64,000 nt of DNA. Source: Lingula anatina (lineage: Eukaryota; Brachiopoda; Lingulata; Lingulida; Lingulidae). The stretch lies in contig NW_019775547.1 in NCBI RefSeq assembly GCF_001039355.2, positions 839,637-903,636 on the forward strand, read 5' to 3'. Positions 12,633 to 24,288 of this stretch are shown here, piece by piece. The notes under the pieces are model-generated. The model saw only the letters and a program-made list of their open reading frames with translations, was not told the DNA's origin and ran no database searches. How positions within the stretch are numbered: position 1 is the first letter of the stretch; every line of letters starts with the position of its first letter. A program made the position numbers and the translations under genes.

Positions 12633-14185
12633 ACATACGTTACGTAGTATTAGCCATGACGCAAAGCCCTTGAGTTACAGTTTATACAAGGTTATCGCAA
12701 AGCTATAACCGACTTTATAATACACAGAATTACTTTCGGGAGTCATCGGGGTATTTCGTATATACGCGATTATAACACTATCAGTACGTGACCTCTGACC
12801 TACTATGATGATGCGGAACCAATCAGTAGCTAGTTTCCATAACACGTGACCAAAGGCCAGTCTCACTATTGCTGTCAGGAAGAACAGACATCAAATTTCA
12901 TCGTTAGATTTTTATTCCGATTTCCTGAACGAATCACAAGATAAGCACTCTAAATTTTACGCGTACTCTTATTATTACGTTTATCGTCTCTTGTTTCTGC
13001 TTCCCTTCTCTTTGTTTACTTTCCTTTTCTTTCCACCTCCCACCCTACAGCTTTTCCTACGTGGGGCGCATTTGCACCCCCACCTTTAATAATTACATGT
13101 TTCATTTTTGTTAATGTTAATTGTGCCATTATAATATATTAGCCTTATTGCATAATTATTTTTTAAATTCCATTTCAAAACATCACGGTGACTCCCTTCG
13201 CCACATAAGTTTTCCTGTAATTATTAAACAGAGCAAAAAATGTCCCTATTTCTGTAGTATTATAAAATTATAAAAACATCCTTACGTCATGTACAATATA
13301 CCACGACTGAAACACTACAAGTTGTATCGGAAAGCGGTATAAAAATTAAAATCAAATGTCCCGGAACATACGTTACCATATGTTACTGGAACGTACGTAA
13401 CCATTGAGGGTTCTTTGCACAGTGTAGAGACATTGTAAAATTTAAAATTTAATTAAAATTAAGACAGTCGTGGATTTTTGTTCTGTACACATATATGTTA
13501 AAAAAAATGAATACAACTTTGAATTCATTCAATTTTATTTTTTGGACACTTCAGCATGTGAAATGCACCTCTATTTGGGTTTGGGTGCTACTGTATACGT
13601 TGCGCAACTTACTTGAAAGTGCATGTGCTTGTCAGTTACTTATATAATTATTAATCAATTCATTAATTATTTTACTCATTCACTATTTTTTTAATAATAA
13701 TAATAATTATAACAATTATTATTATAAAAAGAATAATGAATGAGTAAATTAATTATTATTATGTCCTCATGATTGACCCCTCCAAATCTCGATCATGAAG
13801 GTTATGCACACTTCATTCTATTTTTAATAGATCGAAAAACAGCTGTGCGCTTTTCATTCGCTTATAAACACGTCTTTCTTCACATACACGAAAAAAGCCT
13901 TTATTCTACCTGTGCGCTCTCTATTATTCTGCAGACATATTGGGGGTTATTAACGCGGAAGTAAAATAAATATACCTGTGAGGAGATCGAAGCTGGATAT
14001 GGGACACGCCAATGTATCTCAAGGTGCAAAAATCAAGTTTTAAAAAGTAAGCTTTTATTTCAATTTATTACAGTTTCTGATAATATATATATATATAACA
14101 GATAATATTGCTAGCCGATGTAAATGACAGAACGCCGTTGTAATCACAATGAATTAATGGTTAAATACAAGTCATGTATATTTAA
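12633..14185. other. Intergenic AT-rich stretch, no gene recognised
   Basis: No supported exon on either strand. It holds a long imperfect AT-rich palindrome at 13640-13760 and three copies of a short motif, GGAACATACGTTAC or its variant, at 12630, 13363 and 13388. Confidence 0.5.
13662..13754. repeat. AT-rich inverted repeat
   Basis: The left arm attattttactcattcacta (about 13665-13684) is matched in reverse complement by aatgaatgagtaaattaatt (about 13735-13754). The spacer is itself a nested AAT/ATT-rich palindrome. It could be a small MITE or a simple cruciform-forming sequence. Confidence 0.5.
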
Positions 14186-14368
14186 TGGCCCGTAGGGAGC
14201 AATTTCAAAGGGGGGGGGGGTATCTTTTCCTGAAAAAGTGGACCTATACAATGAAACCTTCTTGTACTTAGATAAAATTGTACCTAGAGGGGTCCTTTGC
14301 TCGATAAAAAGTAGGGTTCTTTCGAACTCCCCCCCCCCCCCCGAACCCCCTCCCTGACCACGGGCCTG
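14186..14368. mobile_element. MITE-like TIR element, family A copy 1
   Basis: Starts ggcccgtagggagcaatttc and ends tccctgaccacgggcctg, forming inverted termini. A poly-G run near the left end and a poly-C run near the right end also pair. Related copies are at 21058-21217, about 33139-33290 and 58731-58912, all sharing the block AATTTCAAA...CTTTTTCTGAAAAA. Confidence 0.55.
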
Positions 14369-14850
14369 ATTTAGCCAAGTTGGATCGACACATCTCAGTT
14401 GTTTCTCATGACCATAAGTACATAATGGGTAGCCGAGCTAGCGGCGACTTACCTCAAACTAATATCCAAAATATTTTGGATCCTAGCCTCAACCACATTA
14501 GCAGTGAAAGATCAGATGGGTCGTTCTTAAACAGGCCGACCCACTTTGGCTGGAAACGTAGCATTAGACCTAGGTCGCATTCAGAACAGATGATTCTTGG
14601 ATCTACTGGTCCGAGGATCAAATATGGCGGCCCTACATGAAAGCAAAACCGTGTGAAGGCGGGGAGACCATTAAAGGATTAGGTGGTTTTACAAGATTTT
14701 TATGTCTTTATGTCTTCTATGGTTGTTGATGTTATACAATGCCCTGTCTGTTCCTGGTGTTGGCTGAGGGCAGATTTTTTATCACGTTTTTTGATGGATT
14801 TTTGATGTTCAGCGATTCTTTCTGTTAAGCACACCAGTCACAATTTCATT

Positions 14851-14895
14851 CCCTGATGAAGTCTGACTGCAAGCAGACGAAATATTGAAGTGAGA
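14851..14895 (+). other. Hammerhead-like core motif (CTGATGA / stem / GAAA)
   Basis: The sequence reads CTGATGA, one extra A, then the pairing GTCTG...CAGAC, then GAAA. This order of conserved boxes is that of hammerhead ribozymes and of stem-loop motifs found at ends of Penelope-like and other retroelements. The extra A before stem II and the lack of a convincing stem I argue against a complete ribozyme. It may be the 3' relic of a retroelement. Confidence 0.3.
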
Positions 14896-15424
14896 TCAGA
14901 CAAATATAAGTACCTATAGACAGAAGAATCTTCACAAGTCTACCCTAGAGGGTGCTTATGGCGCTATATTGTTTGCAAGCTTTGTGTATTTGCTCAATTA
15001 TAATTTATGACACGAAGCTCATAGGATAACTTGCCGCTAAATAAAATTGTCCATGTACATACCTTGTAACACAGGACAGTTTTTATATAGAACAATATTG
15101 ATACTGTTCAATATCTAAAACATGAACATTTAACATTAAACCAAGGAAGACTCCATTCAGATTTTCAGGGTCCGGCCTTTTCTGTTTTTATTTGAGTGCA
15201 ATTTGCCTTGGTTTTCTTTTTTTATTATTTATTTATAAGAAGCTTTCTTTGAAAAACACACAGTAAGCTTTGCAAGTACAGTTGAGCGGTAGACACCCTA
15301 TACACGTAAAAACAATACGCCCATATGCTTTTTCTAATATGTACAGTACAGTTATCTTGACTTTTTACAGTTTCCCCTACAACACTGATATCGTCCACGT
15401 TCGCTGTTGCCATCGGCCCCTACC

Positions 15425-18400
15425 ATGGCGTCTCGTGTCTGTTGGTTGATCTATCTGACAATTGTAATGTCTACAGGATCCAAAGTCAAAGGTAAAAAGG
15501 TCAAATCTAGAAGAAAATAAAAATAATAAACTTAATTTTGTAACATATAAGATCATAAGAAATATTGAACTGGACTTTGAACGCCATATTAAGCAAGTTA
15601 AATTGAAGTATTAAAAAAGGTGTAAGTACTGTCTACAATAATAACATAAATTTCAGTCGAACGTTTGACGGTGAATTTGGCGATAGGCCCTTATATCTGG
15701 ACTTATGAAACAATGAAAAGGAGTTGCGTATGTGCTTATCGAATTTGATATATTGTTTTAACAAAAATAATGTATATGACGCGGTTCCTGCATTTATCTC
15801 CGCATGATAAAATGACGATGTCTTGATATGAAAAAAGCATGTGTCATATCATCTAAATTAATATTTTGGCATATAAAAATGAACATTGAGGATTACACTC
15901 TATGGGATCTCTTTGAGTATATTTGTACCCATAACTTCATTTGGCATTCATAAAGAAGCATATATCAGAGTGGTTTATGTTAAAACTCAAGTAATCGTAC
16001 AACTACAATGTACTTTGTTGACTATAAGCATTCAAAATTTGCAGGGAACAGTGTTTTCTTCAGTACAGGGAGCTAATTAAGGGAACGGACTTATCAATGC
16101 ATTTATTATTTGTCTTGCAGCTTCTTTTAGCAATGAAGGAACTGAATTTTATGTAGGATTTATGGACAATGATTATGGTGATGGTCGTGATATGTACCTG
16201 TACATGACGACTGGGTCTAACACACCGGCAGAAGTCACCGTCACAGCTCCGAAACAAGATACCAATTTTCGTAAAACAGCACAGATAGCAAGGGGGCAGA
16301 GTGTGAGAGTCTCCATACCAGCGAACTTCAAAGCCACAGGCAGTCGGGTGGAAAACAAGGGTATTCACGTCATGTCTACCCAACCCATTTCACTGTATGG
16401 TCTGAATCAGGAGCAGGGGTCTGGAGACGCGTTCACTGCGATACCCGTGACTGGCCTTGGTTCAAGGTATTCCGCCATTACATGGTCAAACCAAGGACAG
16501 ATTCTCGTGGTTTCCACTCAAGACCGTACCGAGGTTACAATTAAGCTGCCAGGCAGACCCAATAACGCCGTTACCTTCAACGGTGTAGCACACACTGGTT
16601 ATGCCGAGTTTACAGTGACCATGTCAAGGTACCAGACCCTTCACCTCCAGAGTGATGATCTCACCACCACTCAGATTGTGGCTAACAGCGCTATTGCTGT
16701 GTTCTCTGGAAGCAAAAAGGTACAGATTGAAGGCACTATGACGTCTGATCATCTGGTTCAACAGTTGACTCCATATGATGCTTGGGGCAAAGAGTTCCTA
16801 ATTTCTGCTCCACCTAATTCACAGAAGTATAAAATGAAGATTATGTCCCAAGACAGACATCCAAATATAGGTAGGGTATACATTTCCGGTGAGGCCGCTA
16901 GTGGTACATTTGTGACCGAATTTTACACCCCTGTCAGAGACTACACCAGTGCTGTTCTCAGACGCGTTTGGTCAGACTCTCCAATTCAAGTCGCCTTGTT
17001 TACTCAGTCCATGGATTCCTCCTCAAATATGATAGATGCCTCCATGATCATAGTTCCACCCGTCTACCAGTACCGATCTAGGTATACCTTCACCACATTG
17101 GGACAAACAGCTGCAGAGATGTCCAGTCACATGACAATCTATGTTGCGAATGTTACAACAAATGCCGGTACACTGAGGATGGATGGTCAACCCATGAATA
17201 TGTCTTTTACTAGAATATCGTCAACTAATTATTATGTCGGTACGATGCCAGTATCACCGGGAGCTCATGAAATCTACAGCACTGATCCCTTGACAAATTT
17301 TTACGGTCTCATGAGTGGTTTCCATGCAAGTTCAAATGGTAACTACTATGTTACTTATCCTGCAGGAATGAACGTAGCCAAAAACACATTGGTAAGTTGG
17401 TTACTCCTTTCGGGTTGACAAGTTTTTGTCCCAAATGGTTTTAAAATCACTTTTTTCAGCTTTGGGTAATACAATACATGAACCACTCATAAATCAATGA
17501 TGTCGTCTACTCAGTCTCTAAAATGAATAGTTGAAAAGAAAGATCGTCTTTCCATTTTAAGTGTAATTTCGTTTTTATACTGTTAAGGACATTTTACTCT
17601 TTCAGGGTTGCAGTCCATTTGTAGGACAAAATATTGTCGCTGGAAATCAAGTTGATGAAGACTGTGACGGAAGAGTAGATGAGGAAATCAAAAATAATAT
17701 CGACGGTAAGTTTCACGTCTTGTTGTGGTAAATTCTTCAGGGTGTTTAGTCTATATTTTATGACTTCTTCATGAAACGCAGTTTTATCTTTGAAAATCGA
17801 GTTTTTCGTCATTTAAAACAATGTTTGTGTTAAACATTTTTACGAATATGAATAAGTAATTTCACATCTATTAATCTCTGTGCTAATTTTGAAGATGATG
17901 GGGATGGAAAAATAGATGAAGATCTGTCTCTTCCACCGAGAGGTACGTATAGTTTTTCGTCTATTTGTTGTGGACGTTTACTAAGTGTCAGGAACTCAGT
18001 TTAAGTATTCCTTTTAGTTTGAAAATCACTTACCATTTATCATGTCTTACACTTGCAATAAAAGAATCCCCGGATTCAGGAACAATCTACTTTTAAAAAT
18101 ATATAATACGATATCAACTTTGGAGTTTTAATAAAAAATATGCCTCTCTCTCTCTCTCCCTAGCAAATGGTAACTGGGGACCCTGGGGTAGCTGGGAGGC
18201 GTGCAGTGTCACGTGTGAGAACGGGACGAAAAGCAGAAGAAGACAATGCAACAACCCAGAACCAACCAATGGCGGTCTCACCTGTCCAACTGACATTCAG
18301 GGTGACACAGATACGGTACCATGTTCTTTACAACGGTGTCCAGGTAGGAATATTTAAGATGTGGAAGAACTGTAAACGGTTTTATTTTAAATGAGAAACA

Positions 18401-21400
18401 TGTCGACTGACAGGTTAAAAGTTATGTTGCATCGTTAAATGCAAAGTGCATACTAGATATAAAATTTGCATGATACATCAACTTTCCTATCACTTCAGTA
18501 GTTACATGTCAGGGAAAGACCCCCCTTCCCCTGTATATTGTTTCGTTTTATAGAATGTGATCCAGCGGCGGCAGTAAGCTGCATCACCAAACCAAATACT
18601 GTCTGCAGTGCAAACAGATTTTGTGAATGTGGGCCTGGATACAGAGACACCACCGGCCTCGGACACTGTGTTAAACGTAAGTTTAATCGCAAGAAAGTAC
18701 AAAATCATGCTGTGGAGAACTATCACTATTTAACTCATAATTATGGGGCTTCTCATGAGATTTGATATGAGAAACAAGTAACTTTTCCCATTCCTTGCAT
18801 ACGATCATTCTTTACAAGAATATGGCTTATAGATAAATGAATGATTTTGTTACGATGGTTTTTGCTTCGTAACTGTTGATGAAAGGAGATGAATAGAGGG
18901 GTTTTCTAATTCAATTTTTTTATTTTAAATGTTATGTTACCCCGGGACAATTTTTTTCGTTTTATTTTTCAACATGTTAAAGCCCTATCATGCACGTTGT
19001 TTGTACAAAATTGCACTATTTCTCTCAGTTAGATGTGCTTTTTCTATTCAGTTTATCTAGCAATCTGAAAATTTATACAATGGCATCATTATTACCTCCG
19101 CCAAGGAGGTTATGCTTTCACCCCTGTTTGTCTGTTTGTTTGTTTGTTTGTCTGTCATCAACATAACTCAAAAAGTTATGGACCGATTTTGATGAAATTT
19201 TCAGGAACTGTCAGAAGTGGGCCAAGGAAAAGATGATTAGTTTTTTTGGTGGTGATCTGCATCAATAATCAATCAATAATCAATAATCAAAAATTAAGGG
19301 GTGAAACGGCAGTGGGTGGAGACTTTGCTGCCATGGTGGAGTCTGCGCTCTCCGAGTGCTTTTCTAGTTGTACAAAGCCATCAAATGAGTTCTTCTATTT
19401 AAGCACACGATAAGTCGAGCACACAATCACTATTGTCTCGGTATTACAGGTAAAATAGGCGATACATGCATTTTGAGCACCGACTGCAATACTGTTGTGG
19501 GCTACAGCAGATGCGTAGAGGGGAGATGTGTGTGTTCTGTTGGCTACAAACCAGGACCTGACAACACGGCTTGCGTACAGCTTACAGTTGGAGACGCATG
19601 TACGTCAACTGACCAATGTGACGTGGTGATGGATCACGTGACCTGTGGGACCGGAAATACCTGTCAATGTAACCTTGGATACATAGCGACCAGTGGGCAG
19701 TCACAATGTCGAAAGAGAGTTGTAGGTGACAGTTGTTCAACTGACGGCGATTGTAGCACTGCGGTTACCGGAACGACTTGTTCCACGTCTACCAGGCGCT
19801 GTACATGTGCCATAGGGTACCGCCCCAGTACAGATAGTACTTCCTGCTTGGCACGTACGTGTACCACTAAAAAGCGCCACCAAAGTGTATATCTGGTTAA
19901 TACCATAGAGATAGGCTACTAGATTTGATGTTTTTTCCTTGGCTACTTAATAATTTTAATTAGCCTGCTTATACCGGTGTGAGAGGAATGGTAGTCCAAG
20001 GATTGGTAGTCCGGGGTCTCATATGATTAGAACAGGTTGGGTTAAAAAGATTATCGCAAACGTGTAAAGATGTTTATTCTGTCATATGTAATTTTGTACT
20101 GGGGTAAGTATATGCGACGCATGTCACCTGTACAAAGTCACAGAGAACGAACTATGGTTCAAAGCAGACTAACATTCCTGTCACACCGGCATTCGTTTGT
20201 CGGGTTCCAAAATAAACAAATAAAAAGCCAAAAAAAAAAAATTATTTTCGATTTCATGAGTCTAAATCGAGCTTATGTAATTGTCATGATCGGACACTAT
20301 TTTAGGTCCACTGAATGACCCATGTCAAAGTACAGGAGAGTGTTCAGCAATTTTGCCAGCAAGTAGCTCTGAGTGCAAATTGGACACAGACGGGATAAAG
20401 CGATGCTTCTGTAGCGATAGTCACAGGGAGTTCAACTCCACACAGTGCAGACGTGCTAAAATCAACGACATCTGCGAAACGCCGCGAAGTGCGACGATGT
20501 GTACCGACCCCATTCCTTTCAGTGAATGTTCGGCTTCCAGTTGTGTGTGCAAGGCAGGTTATATGGCATCCGCAGACCTAGCGAGCTGTACTAAGCGTGC
20601 CGTCGGCTCACCGTGTTCAACCAATAATGACTGTCAAGCAGCTGTGGTGGACAGTCTGTGCAGTGACGGAACATGCAGCTGCAAGCAAGGATACAAATAT
20701 ATCTCTGCTGAGAGTGCATGCAGAAAACGTAAGTGTCAATTGCCTCTAACGTAAATCACCGAAACATTTAATTGGCGAATGAATTATTTGCAATTTCGTG
20801 ACGATAAATCGTTGCAACACAACATACGGTATGGCCTATATATGAATAAACTTATTAAGGATCTTTTTCGTTTTTTTTTTTTTCAGTATGTAATACCATG
20901 CTCGTCTTTTGCACGAAATTGCAACTTTTTATTTGGCAATGGTCTCTTTCCTGATCTGTTTACCCAGCAGTTTGAAACTTTTATACAAGAACATGTACAA
21001 ATCACACATAGTAATTTTTTTCTGAAAGCAAAGGATTAGTCAAACGCCCACTCACTTCAGGCCCGTAGCCAGCAATTTCAAAAGAGTGGTTCTTTTTCTG
21101 AAAAGTGGACTTTTAACTATGGAACCTTTGTGTACCTAGATCAAATTGTACTCATGCAGAATGGAGCTTTTTCTTTCGACCCCCCTCCCCCCCCCCCACC
21201 CCCTGGCTACGGGCCTTCACTTGCCTACACTTTTTATTTCAGGTAAAATACGCGATGCTTGCAGTGTGAGCGCCGACTGCAATACTGTTGTGAGCAGCAG
21301 CAAATGTGAACACGGGAGATGTGCGTGCTCGGTTGGCTACAAACTAGAAGCAGACAGGACCTCTTGCTTGGCGCGTAAGTGCACCCTTATAAGACGTACA

Positions 21401-23666
21401 TGAATATCTAGTAAATACAGGGCCGTAGCTTGAGCAAAATGCCAGGGGGGGCAGTAAGCGGACACGAGGGGGTGTCCCCCTACCAGTGTGGAAAATTCTA
21501 AATTCCAGGGGGGGGCAGCTGCCCCCCCTGCCCCCCCGGAGGCTACGGCCCTGAAATATGAAGAATGGGCTACTGGTTTTGGCATGTTTTGGACACTGTT
21601 ATAGGCACACTGAGTGTCCCATGTCAAAGTCAAGGAGAGTGGAGGAGTCCATTTAGGAGCAATTTTCTTTCCTGATCTGTTTTATACCTAGCAATCTAAA
21701 CTTTTATACAAGAACATGATTATCATACAAGTCATTCATGGTTAGTTATTTTATCAGCACAGGATAAGTCAAACACCCACTAACTTGTCGAAGACTTGTG
21801 TTTATCATTATCATTATAATTATTACAGGTAAGATAGGCGATACTTGCATTTTGACCACCGACTGCATTGCAGTGGTGAACAACAGCAGATGTGTTCAGG
21901 GGAGATGCGTGTGTTCCATTGGCTACAAACCAGATGCAGTCAACACTTCTTGCTTGGCATGTAAGTCCGCCCTTAGAAGACGTCAATAAAAAGTGTACAC
22001 GTATATCAAGTAGATATCATAGATATAGGCTACTAGATTTGATGTGGTTTATATTTTATACACTATTCTTGGCACACCGAGTGAACCACGTCAAATGAAA
22101 GAAATTGTTCAGTAAGTTTCGCACAATTTGGACTGCTGGCAGCCAGCCCCGTTTCTTGGAATGTTTCGCGCCAATCAATAGTATTCAAACGCCACACTCA
22201 CTTTCACATGCAGCCTCATTTAATCTAATTGCTGACATTTTCTCTTTGGTAGTCGTCCGTGGTGCCTCTTGCAACGTGACCGAGGATTGCTCGACTTGTG
22301 AAGTGGGAAATGCTGATTCCGCCAATGACACAGTATGCAGAACTACCACAAACAAACGGTGCTCAGACCAGGGCCACTGTAGGGCTGGCTCGACGCTAAG
22401 CTTTGAATGCCATCCGTATCTAAAAGTTTGTGATTGTCCACTTGGTTTCCATTCTGTACAAGAAGAATACTGTGTTAAACGGAAAATAGGGAGCAAAACA
22501 TGTTACAGGGAGGCTGACTGCAGAGAGGCAGTACAACATAGCACGTGTACGGAGAATGGTTGTGAATGTATCGAGGGTTACCAGCCTTCAGCGGACATGA
22601 CAGAGTGTACTGAAGGTGAGTTTTGCATGTCCCACTCACGTACCGTAGTTCAAAGGGGATTGAACCATTGGGGGCTTCTCGATAGTCCGAAGGTTCTTTG
22701 GTCCGATAGGTAATAACATTTTCATCGATTTTTTAATTAAGGGTTCATTGGTCCGAAGGTTCTATAGTAAACATACGAACTATTGAACCTTCGGACTATT
22801 GCTACGGCCTCGAACCATCGTCTCACTGATGCACCGTTTTGGTGAGCCTTTCGATACACACTTATAAAATCGGCCGAATCTGGGCATAAGGAAGCTCAGT
22901 AATTGCACTATATTTCATGGGCACATTTGGGACGAAGAAAGCCAAGATCTGCAGTTTCTCGGTTCACATATTATTTTAAGTCTGCATATGAGAAAGAGAC
23001 TAAATGCCACAGATATCAACGTACATCCGTCTTGGGAGTCCAAACCCCTTGTATTTTGGATTACCGAACTCGATATAGCAAAATGAAAGGATTCCTTGCA
23101 TTCGCCCAAAATGTATTTATTTGTATTTAAAATATTTATTTGTAATTTAAAAAATGCCATATCGTTATCAGATGAATAAATCCCAAAAATTATGCAGATT
23201 ACAAAGTTTTTGAAATATGTATGTGAAATCGTGTTTTTATTTTTGTGAACGATACAATATTCAAATGTATAAAGGACATCTACAGTTTCTGTTTAAAATT
23301 GAAAAATTTTAATGATTTTCTTTCATTTTAGAACATCAGGTACCTGTCATCCCAGTCGTCACTGCTTCGGTGGCAGTAGTGGTGTGTGGCATAGTAGTAG
23401 CTGGGGCTGTTGCCTACGTCAGAAACCGTAGAAAGCGCACTCCTGCTGCACAGGATAATCACTTCACGGTATCGGAACCCACACCAGAGACAGCCGCCTT
23501 AGAAAGGCATGCACCTTACACGTCTTTGTCTGTGGAGGCGGTGGCATTCCAATCGGGTGCCGAATCTAATGAAACCGATGGTTTTGCGCCTTACGTGGAA
23601 ATGACGTCACCACAATACGTAAATGCACACATCAATTTTATTAACACAAGTGATGCTTTACGGTAG
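15425..23666 (+). CDS. Type I receptor: IgGFc-binding-like domain, TSP1, EB/EGF-like modules, TM, tyrosine-motif tail
   Basis: Exons: 15425-15491, 16121-17391, 17606-17705, 17895-17942, 18164-18343, 18554-18676, 19450-19854, 20306-20728, 21243-21374, 21829-21960, 22253-22615, 23332-23666. They sum to 3579 nt (1192 aa), all in frame. Residues 1-22 are a signal peptide; 23-446 (one exon) resemble the IgGFc-binding protein N-terminal domain; 447-495 carry Asp-rich Ca-binding motifs (DEDCDGRVDEE, DDDGDGKIDEDL); about 496-555 is a TSP1 repeat (WGPWGSWEACSVTC); 556-1081 are Cys-rich EB/EGF-like modules with C.C..GY signatures; TM about 1087-1111; tail 1112-1192. The tail has Y1144 (YTSL), Y1169 (YVEM, PI3K-type YxxM) and Y1177 (YVNA, Grb2-type YxN). 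Ligand binding followed by tyrosine-kinase signalling or phagocytosis is inference. Exons from 17705 onward all join in phase 1. The 3' half is tandemly duplicated at 24717-27587. Confidence 0.85.
19095..19369 (+). repeat. Dispersed repeat with CCTCCGCCAAGGAGG start and CTTTTCTAGTT end
   Basis: Lies in the intron between 18676 and 19450. It begins cctccgccaaggaggttatg, has a TTTG-rich tract, the block ctcaaaaagttatggaccga, AATCA tandem units at about 19262-19290, and ends with ctccgagtgcttttctagtt. I recognise these end blocks as a widespread non-coding repeat of many animal genomes; its transposon class is not clear to me. Confidence 0.55.
21058..21217. mobile_element. MITE-like TIR element, family A copy 2
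   Basis: Starts caggcccgtagccagcaatt and ends ccccctggctacgggcctt, giving near-perfect inverted termini (CAGGCCCGTAGCCAG / CTGGCTACGGGCCTT). It sits in the receptor intron between exons ending 20728 and starting 21243. The corresponding place in the second copy lacks it. Confidence 0.65.
21418..21553. mobile_element. Short MITE-like TIR element, family B
   Basis: About 136 bp bounded by cagggccgtagc and gctacggccctg, an exact 12-bp inverted pair. The interior is G-rich then C-rich, so most of the element can fold on itself. It is intronic in the receptor gene between exons ending 21374 and starting 21829, and absent from the second copy. Confidence 0.65.
22682..22799. repeat. Inverted repeat with CCGAAGGTTC units
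   Basis: ATAGTCCGAAGGTTC at 22682-22696 is the exact reverse complement of GAACCTTCGGACTAT at 22785-22799. A third direct unit, GGTCCGAAGGTTC, is at 22750-22762. It lies in the receptor intron after 22615, and the matching intron of the second copy has no such insertion. Confidence 0.6.
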
Positions 23667-24282
23667 TTAGGTTGACTTTTCAATTTTAAGTGTAGGCCTA
23701 TAGAAAAATGTAATGTAGACGACATGGGCCTTCCGACAAACGCTCAGAATTTTCTTGATCTACATGTACGTACTTTCGTAGAGTTGATTGACTGAAGAAA
23801 ACTATCAGCCAAAATTATTCCATAACTTTGGTGCATATATATCATAAAAGCCCGTTCACTATAAAACTATAAACTAAAAAGAGAGAGGGAGAGAGTACAT
23901 CGTGAAAGGATGTCACTTCTGTGTTATTACTTACTGCCGTGCTTGCATGATATTATAGTTTTAACATATATGCTGGGCAAATGGCAGCGGAAACAGTCCT
24001 CGATTTCATATTGTCCAATGTCGGATTTTGGACTTAAATTAAGAGCCCACTACGTTGCGTTTCACAAAGAATCTGACGCCTGTTTTTATTTATTTATTTT
24101 ATTAGCCCCTTTAAGCAAAATGGAATTGTCTTGAAGAAGCCTTCAACTCTCAGAGGTGAAAGTAGTCTATACGTACATGTTAGGTACATGGGTTGTTGGC
24201 CAATAATTTTTAGGTTCTTTGACTAATATTGCAATGTAGACAATATTTGTTACATGTGAATTTTTAATTACTTTAATGACTG

Positions 24283-24288
24283 AATAAA
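24283..24288 (+). terminator. Poly(A) signal AATAAA of the first receptor copy
   Basis: AATAAA about 620 bp after the TAG at 23664-23666, within sequence (atgactgaataaattctt) repeated at the same place after the second copy. Confidence 0.5.

Noticed and set aside
14380-14640. 86-codon open frame before the receptor gene
   Set aside because: No recognisable domain, no splice context, and it begins immediately after a MITE; treated as chance.
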